64,000 nucleotides of DNA from Floccularia luteovirens (Eukaryota; Basidiomycota; Agaricomycetes; Agaricales; Squamanitaceae), in NCBI GenBank assembly GCA_009739215.1, contig VSJF01000004.1:682001-746000 (forward strand), in the 5' to 3' direction. Numbering within the stretch: the stretch's first letter is position 1; every line of letters begins with the position of its first letter. The notes under the pieces are model-generated. The model did not search any database and was not told where the DNA came from. It worked only from the letters and a program-made list of their open reading frames with translations. Shown here piece by piece: positions 25,808 to 37,882 of the stretch. The position numbers and the translations under genes were made by a program.

Positions 25808-27824
25808 ATGAAGGCAGTCGGTGCAGCTAAATCGTCTCTGCGTACCCGTTGTCCACCGCTGCCCCTGAATCAGAGGGCCAGATTATCTACCATTCCTACA
25901 CAACCACTCGCTCTTCACCACAGACTAGGAATCAGGCCCAATTCTTCTCTTGCTGTCGAACCACAAAACGGTTTCTTAGATCACTCTATATTCAATAACT
26001 CCAAGATCCCAGCTTCTAATCAACCTAACAGGAACACAATACAAGATGGTCAGTCTTCATTTCCTACTCTCTTCAAACATTTCGTTTATTTCATTACAGA
26101 ATATGTCACTCCATTGAAAAGATATCACGAGCTCATAGATGCTGGAGTCCTTCGTGGAGATGCTCATCAAACACGTATCATCCAACAACTGCAGGATCTG
26201 CATGACCAACTGGCAAATTACAACCCACCTCATATACCAGACCTTTCCAAAGCTGTTTCTCTGGTGCGTGTTTGTGCAGCTGAAAATTTTTGGCCCGCTT
26301 GACGGAGTTCCGTTGCATCCTAGCTATCCCGCTTTTTTATCCGAGAGTCATCAAGCCCCACCACCCCCCCGGAAACTGCTCCCAAGGGTCTATACCTCTA
26401 TGGAGATGTCGGGACGGGCAAGACTATGCTCATGGATCTGTTTTATCAGACACTTCCCCCATCTCTCACTCGTAAACGCCGCGTCCACTTCCACGCCTTC
26501 ATGATCGATGTGCACAAGCGCGTCCATGCTGCAAAAATAGCCATGGGCATCAATGGTGGCGATCCCATACTGCCTGTAGCGCGTGACTTAGCCAATCAGG
26601 CATCTGTGCTTTGTTTCGATGAATTTCAGGTCACCTACTTTCACATACGTTCTCACACATAGTCGTCCTCACACATCTTATAGGTAACAGATATCGCGGA
26701 CGCCATGATTCTTAGAAGGTTACTAGAGTCGCTTCTTAATTATGGTGTGGTTTGTGTAATGACATCCAAGTTAGTAATTTAGTTCTATTCTTTCCATTGT
26801 GCTCACCTCTTTTGATAGTCGTCACCCAGATGACCTGTACAAGAATGGAATACAGAGGTCAAGTTTTGTTCCAGCAATTGAGTTGCTAAAAACACGATTT
26901 GACGTGACTGATCTCGATTCGGGAACTGGTGCGTCATTTTTTTTTCCATTAATTTATTAATATCTCTTTATCTTATCCAATTCAACCTGCGTCTAGATTA
27001 CCGTCGCATTCCCCGTGCCCTATCGCACGTTTATTATCACCCTCTCACTCCAGAGAATAACCAAGAAATAGAGAAGATATTCAAGTCATTGACCTCTCAG
27101 GATCCAACAGACCCACCGATATTAAATCGTAAAATCACTACGTGGGGTCGCCAACTAAGTATTCCTGAAAGCACTAGCACAATTGCGAAGTTCAAGTTTG
27201 AAGACCTTTGCGGCCAACCTTTAAGTGCCGCTGATTATCTGGAGGTAACGAAAACTTTTAGTACAGTTTTCCTTCTGGACGTACCGAAGATGGATCTGGG
27301 TCAGAAAGATCTTGTTAGTACCACCAGTTTTGTAGAAATTCCGATCATTTCTCATCTACCAATCTAGGCTAGAAGATTTATCACGTTTATCGATGGTATG
27401 TTGCCTTCATTTTGGCTTCTTGATTCTTTTTCACCTTGTCTCGTCAATTAGCTTGTTATGAGAGCAAGGTATTTTTACCGCTAACTTTTTTTGTTTGTTA
27501 TCTTAATTTACAACCCTGCATAGACAAAGCTTTTTGTTACCTCAGAGGTACCCGTTTTCAAGGTGTTCTCCGATGATCCGTCAAGCTCGGGCCCGAATGC
27601 AATCTCTGATCATATGCGTAGCGTCATGGATGATCTTGTGAGTATCTCTTTAGCACATGACCTAGCCTCAACTTACATCTCATAACAAGGGGCTACCTAA
27701 TGAAGTCGTTGGTAATAGTTCTATTTTCACCGGAGAAGAAGAGGTGTTTGCCTTCGCCCGTGCATGTTCACGTCTTGTGCAGATGGGTAGTAAGGAGTGG
27801 GCAGAAACTGCTGGACAAATGTAG
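25808..27824 (+). CDS. AFG1-like mitochondrial AAA-type ATPase
   Basis: This protein belongs to the AFG1/LACE1 family, mitochondrial inner-membrane ATPases that help turn over cytochrome oxidase subunits. The N-terminus is rich in Arg/Ser/Leu and poor in acidic residues, consistent with a mitochondrial presequence. The conserved start of the domain is [20 protein letters not shown]. Walker A is [17 protein letters not shown] and Walker B is [20 protein letters not shown], each rebuilt or confirmed by splicing. Later motifs include [29 protein letters not shown] and [18 protein letters not shown]. The C-terminus reads [20 protein letters not shown], ending at TAG 27822-27824. At least nine short introns are present. 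Family assignment is secure. Confidence 0.9.
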
Positions 27825-28119
27825 AGCGGAGATCTTACACCGATCTAGAGTTGATCTATATTTAATTACTAACACTCACTTAAACGGAGCATTCACAGTA
27901 CTTGCACACCCTTCAGACATTTAAACCACATGTAGTTTTGATTTAGTTTATAATTGCCTTGTACTTTTTTTCACTTTGACTCAAAACGGTTTGTGTTAGG
28001 AATAACAGTGTTCATTTCATAAAGAATCATATTTATTGTGGTACATGTAATTCTCGGAAATAATACTTGGGATGTTGACCAAATCCCACGAGAAATTCCG
28101 AGCAGCAGCAATAAACAAT

Positions 28120-28591
28120 TTACAAGTTGATGTTGACCGGGTTGCATCCAACAGCGATGATACCATCTAAAATGTAATCAGTGTTAGTGATGAAGATATT
28201 AACATAAACAAAAGTCCAGCGAAGGCTGCGTTTGACTGACTGAAGCTAGCGTCCTCGCAGCAGACGGTTTGAGAATTGCTAGAGATCAAAGTCAGGATAA
28301 AAATACGTCTGAGTTTTGTTATAATTAAACTTACCAGGAGGTACCCGAGAGGAGGATGGGGCTGCAGGTAATACCGATAGCGACGGTGAGATCTTCGACG
28401 ACAACGCCCAACAACCCCAAGAGCTTAGAAGCAGTGGCGTCGCTGGCTGGCACAACACTGTCGCAGCATTGAATTGAGCCGGTACTACCGGTGCACTGGC
28501 TTGCAGGCACAGTGTTGGAGGTAGTAGGAGTGGCAACCGCAAGGGTAGAGAGAGCGAAAAGAGCACTGAGAGAGGCAAGTTTGAATTGCAT
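28120..28591 (-). CDS. Class I hydrophobin 1
   Basis: This is a small secreted amphipathic protein that self-assembles at air-water interfaces and coats hyphae or fruit bodies. The signal peptide is MQFKLASLSALFALSTLAVA. Splicing two introns gives the full eight-cysteine pattern C-X8-CC-X32-C-X9-C-X5-CC-X12-C-X7, within the class I range. The core [20 protein letters not shown] is hydrophobic as expected. The protein ends [14 protein letters not shown] with a TAA at 28120-28122. Intron positions match those of the neighbour at 29528-29977, so the two are tandem paralogs. The predicted size is about 110 residues. Confidence 0.93.
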
Positions 28592-28656
28592 GGTGAGATT
28601 GGATGCTTTGTTCGAATGATTTCTGAACGATGCCTTTTAGTTGCATTTCAGACGGG

Positions 28657-28664
28657 TTTTTATA
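28657..28664 (-). promoter_or_regulatory. TATA box of hydrophobin 1
   Basis: A TATAAAAA element on the minus strand lies 66 bp upstream of the start codon. The same spacing (68 bp) is found for hydrophobin 2. Confidence 0.6.
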
Positions 28665-29527
28665 CCTCCTCGTCTATATCTCTCTTTGGGGTTATAGCAC
28701 CCAACAATTTGGCGAGGATATCAGACATCATAGGACCCATGTCGAAGTGGAGCGGAACAATTATGAACACGGGTATGAATAGAGGAATAGCGGTGGAAGC
28801 GCTACTTTAAACAATGCAAAAAACATTGTTCTTAGTACCCTGACGATGATTTTGAATGCATAATGACCTGCACATCAAATAGAACCGTGGAGCCAATGTC
28901 ATTGATTGTATGTCTGTGTGATCGGAATTGAGTTGATTTTTTGATCGCCAGTTATTGACCGATATCATTGGCCCGTGGCCCGCTTCTATAGACACATGCT
29001 GACACGGATGTCAACAGACAGAAAATTATATCACAATTATGAAAATCATGTGGCCGGACTTGGCTGAGGCTGGGGACTCACTGAATACATAAGAAGCAAT
29101 ATCTTAGTAAAAGAAGGAAGCTCTCCGATCAAAATCAAACCGCAGTTAATATCAAGACTTTTACAACCTCTTGGCAACAAAAATAACAAACTCCCGACCG
29201 TCTTGCAGTTTCCTGCACAGCTGAGAAACCTTGTGGCAGATATTTTGTTTCGAAATTTAGGGAATTTTTGTATTTATATGGCATAAAGCTGTGCTTTAAG
29301 CACAGCCAAACACCGCCAACTCAACTTTCAGGATCGTATTCTAAAATTAGAACTTTTTTTTCCTTTTCAATTTTGTTCAACGAATACGAGATATTGGTCG
29401 CCATCATTCACATAGCAAAGACGGTCATTCATTCAAACAATAGTATTCAACATTGTCTATTATGGTAACCTAATTTCTGATGCTCCTCAGGATTCCATAA
29501 TTATCGGACTTGATGGGTTGACACTGC
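28665..29527. other. Intergenic region between hydrophobins
   Basis: This AT-rich interval holds the distal promoter of hydrophobin 1 and the 3' side of hydrophobin 2. Small open frames are present on both strands but none has coding character, a signal peptide or splice support. Confidence 0.5.
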
Positions 29528-29977
29528 CTACAAGTTGATGTTGACCGGGTTACATCCAACGGCAATGACACCCTCTGTAAAGGTCATCAGATTCTGTGTC
29601 ACACTTGACAAAGCAAAATTAAAGCTTATGGGTGCTTACTGAAGGAAGTGTCGTCGCAGCATACGGTCTGGGCAGAGCTGTTGAGTGTAGGTTAGAAACA
29701 ATTTTCGCATGGCACATAACTGTGGCATTCACCAAGAGGCGCCGCCAGCGACAATGGGGCTGCAAGTGATACCAACCAAGACGTCGAGATCTTGGAGGAC
29801 GACACCTAAGAGACCAAGAAGAGTGGTGACCGCTGCATCCTTAGCGGACTCCACACTGTTGCAGCATTGCAAACTGCCAGTGGTGCACCCAGTCGTCGGC
29901 TCATTGCGACGAGCTGGAGTGGCAACCGCAAGGGTAGCAAGAGCGAGAGTAGTAAGAGCAGAGAGGTTGAATTGCAT
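29528..29977 (-). CDS. Class I hydrophobin 2
   Basis: This is a second secreted class I hydrophobin. The signal peptide is [20 protein letters not shown], followed by [10 protein letters not shown]. The eight cysteines appear as C-X6-CC, a hydrophobic core ([20 protein letters not shown]), then after splicing C-SAQTV-CC and a final C in [14 protein letters not shown]. The last residues are nearly identical to hydrophobin 1, while the region between the signal peptide and the first cysteine differs. The stop is TAG at 29528-29530. Two introns fall at the same places as in the neighbour. Confidence 0.93.
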
Positions 29978-30044
29978 GTTTCTTGTGGTATGTGACGTTG
30001 AAGAACTGTGAATGTCCTGTTGAAAATTGGAAGAAAGTACGCCT

Positions 30045-30052
30045 CTTTTATA
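30045..30052 (-). promoter_or_regulatory. TATA box of hydrophobin 2
   Basis: A TATAAAAG element on the minus strand lies 68 bp upstream of the start codon, matching the arrangement at hydrophobin 1. Confidence 0.6.
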
Positions 30053-31907
30053 GCTTTTTTGAGCTTATGTCGCTTCCGTTCATCTCTAACTGGAAACTAA
30101 CAAACGACAAGAAAAGGAATTGAACGCATGGGTCTTCTCTCACAATGAAAACAAAAGCAACCAATATCAAACGGGGTTTTTTGGATAAGGATGGCAAGTG
30201 GAGCAAACTATGGATATTTGCAAGAGTTGTAAGAGTGTCATGTTGCGCGAAGACTCGGATTTATTTTCAATGAATAGGTCCAATGTATTACAACAACGGA
30301 GATAGGCCGAAGGACCTTCAAAAGGAATATGAATCTCACTCCGTGTCCCAGGAACATCAAACACATACATAAGTTGATTATGGAGCCAGAGTTAACATAA
30401 TGACCAGTCGGCCACACATTTTTCACCATCGAGTCGGGGAACCGGATTGACTGGTTTACGAACAAGTACAGCGTCTGTCCCGCAGAAAGCCTTACTATCC
30501 GCTAGACTCTACGCTGAAGCCGTCCTGTCAATGCGCTGAGGAAAATAAGGGTGTACGCGTGCCTTCTTGACAGTCGTGGGTGATCCTATACCAGTCGCCG
30601 TCCATTTTGAATGCTCTGACGTCAATTCTTCTTTTCGTTGATCATCAACGCCGATTAACCTGCGACGCCTAGATCCTTTAGGCCGAGGCGTTTGACTTAG
30701 GCAATGCCTCATTCTTCTGACTGCGCGTGATGAGCCTGCTGAAAGTTGATGCTAGAAGATTCGTATGAGAATATTCTGTTGAACATAGGCTACACACATG
30801 ACACATGTCATTCCATCTAAACACATAAATGGAGGGACGAACATCACTGTATCAAATCTTTTCCCCAGAGAATGTGATCGAATGCCTGCGAATATGACAG
30901 AAATGACAGGTGGAATCACCCTTATGATGCACTGCAGACAACATAAGACAACATAGGAAAACTCACATTGAGGAAATTACGAAGTTCAATGGAAGCTATA
31001 CTTAGGAGTAGTTTTAATCGGATCTCCGCACCCAAGTTACTAATTATAGAGAACAGCAGTCTCGTCTCGACTGTCTCCCTGGGTAGAATTCTGGGGTGAC
31101 ACTTCCTTCCAACATATGTATAGTGGATGGTATCGAATCAACTCTTTGACGAAATCAGGATTTCAAACTGGTGGGCATCGTACAAATCACGTTTTAAGAC
31201 AAGAATTTTTTTTTTAAATCATGCTAAAATATGAGCAAGTCAGAAACAGACTCTTTCATTTCGGAATAATCGGAATCAAAAACTCTGCGTTGCCAGAAAT
31301 GGATATGTTCTAATACGACATTAAAACCTGCAGGAAAAACTACGTCATGAGCATGGAATCCTCTTACTAGCCATCAATGCATCACCGCGTGTACAGGTGA
31401 TCGCAGTTCCGAGGGAAAGCCCACAAAGATTTGGACACAGCATTATTTTTCCTAAGGCAGTGAGAAACATACGTTATGTCGTCATATGCTCGTTACATCT
31501 GTCAAACGTAGGTTTCTTACTTGAACAATCCTCTTTTGTCGTTCGGGAAATAAATCTGACAGATGTGTTTGTTGTCCATTTAACGGAATCCGCTTTGCAA
31601 ATGGCTTCGGATGAGGTAGTCTATGACGAATGTTATTGACGCTTTCTTATCGTTTACTTTCTCTATTACCGATCGGACCACGGAAGGAAAGCTCTATCGC
31701 CATTTGTGCACTTTCTACCCCGCTTTCTTGAACAGAGATGCCCATAATGCTGAAAAGCTATTTACATCGAAGCCAAGAGCTCCACAGCACTGACTCTCGC
31801 CGTGTTCCAGGGGTTAGGATCTGGGAAACCATGCGCACCATCCCGAAGTTCCTTGGGTCAAAACTAAAAACTGATCAAAAAAAAAACCAAACAAAAGCCA
31901 TCAGTCA
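30053..31907. other. Long gene-poor interval
   Basis: About 1.85 kb carries no confident gene. The most protein-like piece is a minus-strand open frame at 30509-30712 with a basic, Ser/Thr-rich composition (starts MRHCLSQTPRPKGSRRRR); it has no recognisable domain and could be an exon fragment. No transposon ends, RNA gene or repeat array was seen. Confidence 0.4.
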
Positions 31908-32110
31908 ATGAAATTGAAACTCACCTACCTAACCTTGCAGCTACAACTCCCGCTCCTGATGTTGTGTTCAACACTACGATAGCGTACAGCCTGCAGAAGG
32001 CAGTACAATTTTATAGGTCTTGGACCTCCTTGGTGTTATCATTCGGGACATGACAGTGCCTGTCGGTATTGACTACACCCCGATTCCCATGATTGGTACA
32101 TGGGTGATTC
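31908..32110 (+). pseudogene. Decayed class I hydrophobin
   Basis: This plus-strand segment aligns by eye with the two hydrophobins but is dead. An ATG and MKLKL-type start is followed, in a shifted frame, by NLAATTPAP (compare TLAVATPAR). Next comes VQHYDSV (compare LQCCNSV), then an in-frame TAG, then DLLGVIIRDMTVPVGIDYTPI (compare LLGVVVEDLTVAIGITCSPI). The paired cysteines have become His-Tyr and the fourth cysteine has become Tyr. At least one frameshift and one nonsense codon separate the matching pieces. No C-terminal GCNPVNINL remnant was found downstream. Confidence 0.75.
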
Positions 32111-32780
32111 GTGGCGAGCTTTCTCCTGCCCTTGGTACTTTAGATGCCATACATCTTGAAGTTCCTCGGAAGCGATCTGTTGTGAGGGTTAACTCATTTA
32201 GTGACATTAACATACTTTTTTTATATTCAGGTACTCAACAGGTACGTGCTGTGAGCGAACACCTTCGGAAGGCCTCATTGCTATCCAATCAACGCAAAAG
32301 GGAGACTCAGGAAGCCTTCTTCAACAATGAATGCAGGTATTCAAGATTTTTCTGAGAGAGTATGTGAACATCAAAATTAGTGGAATGTTTCGTTTCGAAT
32401 GAACGAGATTTCGGTTATAATTATAATCGTGTTGAGCGAGGTAACTTCCGACTATAGAGAGAGTACCTGTCTATCATTCTTAATTGACTTCGTATCTTTC
32501 TCACCGGACGACGTAGCTTGTCATTCGCAGTTGGCCAGTGTGAACAGAAGAAATCAGCCGGGTATTACCTCAGCTTCTAAACTAACATACTTGTATCACA
32601 CACCCTACGAAATGTATTTTCTGATCAGTTTTCGTGTCGAAACATAGCGATGCGCCCTAAGTCCATGACCAATTTTACAGAAACAGTGATAGATAGCTTT
32701 ATAATACATTGGATTGAGTTCATCTTCTCCACAGTTTAATTCATTAATGGTTCTGCTTGGACGGTGATGTAGCAATCCAA
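32111..32780. other. Interval downstream of the hydrophobin relic
   Basis: Short open frames occur on the plus strand (for example 32020-32355, which runs through the relic), but none beyond the hydrophobin-like part resembles a known protein. No RNA gene or repeat was seen. Confidence 0.4.
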
Positions 32781-33397
32781 TTAGACACCACTCAGACTTT
32801 TCCCTCGATTGTCAATTGACATACTCCCTCTCCCAGCATTCAATGTACCAGAACTTGTATTTGTGATCCCTTCTCCAGATTGTTCTTTTCCTTTTTTAAG
32901 AATGAACTCGATAACGTCAATATCCTTATGGGTCCCAAAAATTGTGTCCAGTTGTTGGTTTGAAGGCTTGCCAAGCAGGCCTTGTGACCCTTGGTTTGAG
33001 TAGAACACGGAAAACGCTAATGATTTTGAAATAAGATTTGGATTGGGAATGTCGTAATAGCGAATACTCACAATCAACTACGTCTGTGAGCGGTATTGTG
33101 CTGTAGGTCAGTTCAAATTATGAGCCAAAGTTGCTTTAGAAGCTTAGAATGAAAGGAATGTACGTGTCTGTTGGATCAAGAAATCAGCTTACAAGATCGA
33201 TGAGAATCAGCTAGGAATCAAGTACCTCCGTCTTTCCATTTCTTATACTACGATGAAATGGGAAGAAATTGAGCACAATCGGATACACGAGAGACAAAAG
33301 ATATGATACATACGTCTTCGGGGTTTACAATGACGGTGTATTCTTCTGTGGACTGGGAGTCAGGTTTATAGATGACTTTAGTAAGACCTTTAGCCAT
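32781..33397 (-). CDS. RTC3-like protein with SBDS N-terminal domain
   Basis: This is a small protein of the Rtc3/Hgh-type family that carries only the N-terminal fold of the SBDS (Shwachman-Bodian-Diamond) ribosome-maturation protein. Yeast Rtc3 is linked to RNA metabolism and stress. Exon 1 encodes MAKGLTKVIYKPDSQSTEEY, then TVIVNPED. Exon 2 gives YKKWKDG. A probable 4-nt microexon at 33164-33167 is needed to continue in frame as DTTIPLTDVVD. The last exon gives SFSVFYSNQGSQGLLGKPSN, then LDTIFGTHKDIDVIEFILKK. The Ser/Gly-rich tail ends at TAA 32781-32783. The microexon is flanked by introns of 58 and 63 bp with GT..AG ends. The family match is good by pattern; the precise function is unknown. 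Confidence 0.8.
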
Positions 33398-33826
33398 ATC
33401 GAGTGAGATTCAAGGGTATGTAGCGAGTAGGAGGATGATAAGAGATGTAAAAAGGTGAGTGTTAGGAGGATTTGTTTCTTGAATTACCTCTTTATACTTT
33501 CGGCATGGGCGCTTAATAACCAATGACGTCTCCGGAGTGCGCCCCCGAACCTGACGTCACGCGACACCACCCCACAAGGATTATGTCACATGACTGCTTT
33601 TCACCATGACTCGGACAAAACAAATTTGACAATGATTTTAATGGACAAACGCAGGGAACAAGTACAGGCGGGTGGACTTCTCTTCTTAATTTATTGCTTG
33701 AGGCTAAGCCCATAAATCATATAGAACTGTGGCACAAAGCCAGAGATACCTAAACCGAGCCATCAACTCCCTCAGTAACTCCCTTTGACCTTATCCATTG
33801 TTTTCCGTGAGTACAAAGAATGATTA

Positions 33827-36800
33827 TTATGGTTCTATCTGGCTGGGTGGGAAAATCCCATTGTTATCTAGTGTCAACCATTTATACTTAACCTCCCTTC
33901 TTCGTCCATTATCTCTTGACAGTGGGCCTAATCCGGCCAATGGCACTAAGGATGGTCTGGTCCGGAGTTCGGTCAACCGAAATAACATTCGGCCATGTAG
34001 AACACCTACCTTCCGTGGGCACACATAAATGGGAATGCAGTTTGTGATAGTCTGTTAACCAATTTCTTGCAATGTTCGACAGTTAGCTCATCATTAAACA
34101 TGATTGCACCTGTTTTCGTTAGAGTACAACTTTAATGGATACATAAAATGAGATTTTTACCTCGGCATGCTTTCGAGTTGATAAGTTCTATCAACTGCTG
34201 CGGACACCACCTCATCGCCTTTAACCAAATAAACTCATCTTGCAACCGATTATCATTTTGTTCCGATTCTTCTGTCGGGATAGCTGTGGGTACCTCCATT
34301 TGCAACTGGTTTAAGTACCCTTTTACTAAATCCTGCAGTTCATTTTCTTGTACGAGCTGTAAGAATCAGCGCCATTGAAATGTAGCGGATGGATCTGCCA
34401 TTTAGTTCACCTTATCAGCAACAACCTCAGGGATTGTCAGAACCTTGACTTGTATATATTCGACACAGCATTCACTTTCTGGGTGATCATCGAGACTTTC
34501 AGAAGCGGTTTGCGGCAAGTCCGAAAAACGTATACCCCAAAGGGCAAATGCTTCTTGCAGCTCCTTCGACTTTTGTAGCCTGAGAGCTTCGTGTTTCGTT
34601 AGAAGCACAGGTTGAGGCGGCCTCAGTTGCCTCGTTTGGATATACTTCTCCGGATCTTTCCCCGCCAATCTGCTGTGTAAGAATCCAAGACACAGCTCTT
34701 TGAGGAATCTTTCCACACGGACGCGTTCGTCAGCTGCGTGCTGATCTATCAGAATAAGAGTAGAAGTTTGAGAATGGCTATCATCCTGGGTTGCGCGTTC
34801 CATTTTCGAGTTATGCTGGTTTGAGGCAGACTCCTCTATAAGTAAGCAGGCTATAAATTTTCGATCCACCTGATTGATGATTTTGGCGTGAAGAAGATCC
34901 CTTCTAGTGAACCGCTGTGTGTTAATCGTTGTGTTTGGACCAGGAATGCCTCTGTATATGTGTGTCATATTTGGCATTTTCTCAAGTAAAGAGTGAGTAT
35001 CGCCCGGTATATTGTTATGCCCAACATGATCCCGGCCTGCTTGAGTCATAGAGGGTATTTGACTTTGATTTGCGGCGTATACTTTATTAGTCTGGTGTTG
35101 TAGTTATGAGCCCTAGTCACATAATTGTGTGCTGGCATGTCGATACAATCGTACCTGTAATGCAGTTTGAAGCCAATCCGGCATAGAGTTGTCATCAGTT
35201 GTAGACATCGCATTGTTACTAGGACAGGGTCGCAATGTACGCCTGGATCCATAACTGTTTGGAAACGACGAGGGATTCTCCCCCCGGAAATCACAAAGAG
35301 CTGTTTCTTGCCGATCTGAATTTATTACCGGTGAACTTGTTGATAGTGTTTTCCTTGAACCTGAATCATTCCGAGAAGCTTCTTCAAGTTCGCCGTCCTG
35401 AGCGGGACAGTGGGTACCTGCACCAGGGAAGTGACTGGACACCGATCCCAGAGTTAAACAAAAGACGCACTGGCTCGGTTGCCTTTTCTGCTTCCATCAT
35501 GGATAGACAAAGCGGACATGTCACTAACAGAAGTGTCAAGTGGACCATATGCAGTGTCAAATTCAGGGTTATGCTTTCTCCTTTTACGAGGGGAGGACAT
35601 TGTGCCGTGCTCCGAGTCTGCATTGCGCTGAGAGAACCCGTTTCTTTCTAGAAAAGATACGATGGTAGTTGACACAAGTGAGTGCATAAGCTCCCTGCCC
35701 TATATTCCGGCCGGCGCGGATTTAATACACATTGAATAGCGAAGTGAATGGTTGAAAGATATACCTGAATGTTTATTACCGTTTTAGTTGGCTCCAAGAG
35801 GTTATCCACATCCTCCGGAGGAATTGTAATATTGAGCACGTATACGGGTTTCTTCTCTGTCTTACGAGGAGATCTTCTGACATCTAATAGTAATTATTCA
35901 ACGCCTCGGATACAAATCAAAAAACGGATATACTTGAACGGGGGAGACCTGTTTCTCCAGCTTCATCCAGAGCCTTACAAACAATCATTATGATCTGACT
36001 GATGAAAAGCTTGTGGTTGTGCTTACGTTCTTTGCAAATGTGCTGGATGCGAAGCGAGATTCGATCAGAAGATGCAAGTCGCACACCGCCAGAATGTGGC
36101 GATTTATGTCTGAGTGACAAATATGAGTGAAAATGCTGCGGTGCGCGATTAATTGATTCAAATTACACAAAAACTGATGTGCCTATATGGAGTGGGGATA
36201 TTCAGATACATTTCCATCGATCGACCGAGGAGAAAAATTTACTCTGGATTGGGCGCCGTTCAGGCTCAAGAACCCTTCTAGCCTCATAGAATCACGAGAA
36301 ACATCTATCTCCTCAATATACTTTTTGGAGCGGCTTTAGATTAGGAGCTGGTTATAGCTATAGCAGTAGGATTACCTCTGTCAGAGCGCGACCGAAAATA
36401 TTGCGGAATGCTGCTAGCATGCTAGAAGACTACAAACACTAGATCAGGCTAACAAAATTTACTTTCGTATCATAAATAACAAACTCTTGATATCTTCATA
36501 ACTTGTTTTTTTGAGCCTGTTTCTTCTAAGACAAAGGTCACTTCGTGAAATGCAAGCGCATATACTTCAATTTCCTGACGAATCAAATCTAAGGTTCGCG
36601 TAAGGGTTGGATGTGATTTTCGGCGGACGGGGAGCTATGTTTGATCATCAATGCCAAGTATCAGAGCTACATTCTAGTCCATGACAGACGTTATAAAATG
36701 CGTCCCGTACGCAAACAACTGTTCCAGGAGTTTCTCTCCGCCAACGGACAGCTGGGCCGGTGTAAAGAGTTTTTCTTCCCTATACAGACTAACGTTATAT

Positions 36801-37328
36801 AGGTGCTATACGTAGAAACTTGAGCTATAGACCTTACGGATGATAGACCACGTGTTTCTTGATTGAGAAGTACGCGAACATATTTCCAGACAAGAGAGAT
36901 CACCAATGGATGCCAAAGCTGCATAGCCATTATATTAATAGATGCATATTGATGAAACATTGATTGGTGGTCAACCTTCTCCTCGGAAGCCAAACGTTGA
37001 AAGAGCATTTGAAAATCCTGGTGCGTATTCTTTGGATGTTTCTAGGAAGGTATTTAACACCAAGCTTCAAGTTTTGGGTGAATCACTCACTGTATCTTCC
37101 TCCGTTTTCGCTACAAAAACCATCTAAGCCATCCTTGCTAATACCACGACCATCATCCCTTACCCAACACGACCACTCCTCCAAATTGACGCCAATGTTG
37201 ATATTACTAGAGCCAGCATCGAGAGAGTTTTGTACAAGTTCAGAAACAATCTGTGGTAATGAAGAAATATTCTGAGTCGAACGAAGTTTGTCGCGTGTTG
37301 CGTTGTCCAGTTGTTTAAGGGTGAACAT
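33827..37328 (-). CDS. MLH3: MLH3, MutL-family mismatch repair/meiotic nuclease subunit
   Basis: This is a MutL homolog that pairs with Mlh1 and acts as a nicking endonuclease in meiotic crossover formation and mismatch repair. The N-terminal GHKL ATPase shows LPQIVSELVQNSLDAGSSNI, then DDGRGISKDGLDGF. After splicing, GTVVCVRDAFYN joins LPVRRKSHPTLTRTLDLIR. The C-terminal domain begins INQVDRKFIACLLIEE and contains DQHAADERVRVE, which fits the metal-binding endonuclease motif DQHA(X)2E(X)4E. The last exons give ACRGAIMFNDELTVEHCKKL and CAHGRPSLVPLAGLG, the C-terminal signature found in Mlh3. The stop is TAA at 33827-33829. The central linker is long and Ser-rich. One intron uses a GTCTGT donor near 36681. 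The exon map in the middle is approximate. Confidence 0.88.
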
Positions 37329-37882
37329 GTTAATTATTTTACGTGCGTTCTGTGGGAGACAAAAGTCATGGTTTTTCTTAAAATTTGAATAATCGTCGAC
37401 GTAATTAAGTCAAGGAAGATCCTTCATGACTTTCTTTTTTCTCACGGAATGCGATTGGTTAGTGGTTGAGAGTACATTCGACCTTCCGGCTCTATAACAG
37501 TATAGAAGTCAAACCCTTTTACATATTATAAGCCCATCCAATCTCTTATTAATTAACACCACAGATGATCATTCTGTCTGGAAATTTGAACACAAGCACA
37601 TTTATAAAATAACGAGCTCTGACAGAATCTCGAGTTGACTCCTGTAAAGATCTGTTAGACCGTCCAGAGCTCAAAAAGAAAAAAAACGAATCCTGAACCT
37701 GGTTTCATGTTACAACTTAAGACGAATCAAAACAAACTTGCGTCAGTTCGTTCATTTCTTGGTATACAAAAATTGCAACCAAACTGATTCAAGCAATCGG
37801 AAACTGGGGTTTGGATGATGTTCCATAATCATGTAATCATTTACGAAAAAATAATTGAGAACCTTTTCTTATTACTTGTTTT
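37329..37882. other. Intergenic region upstream of MLH3
   Basis: This AT-rich interval holds the MLH3 promoter and the 3' side of the carboxylase gene. No gene or RNA was seen. Confidence 0.45.
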
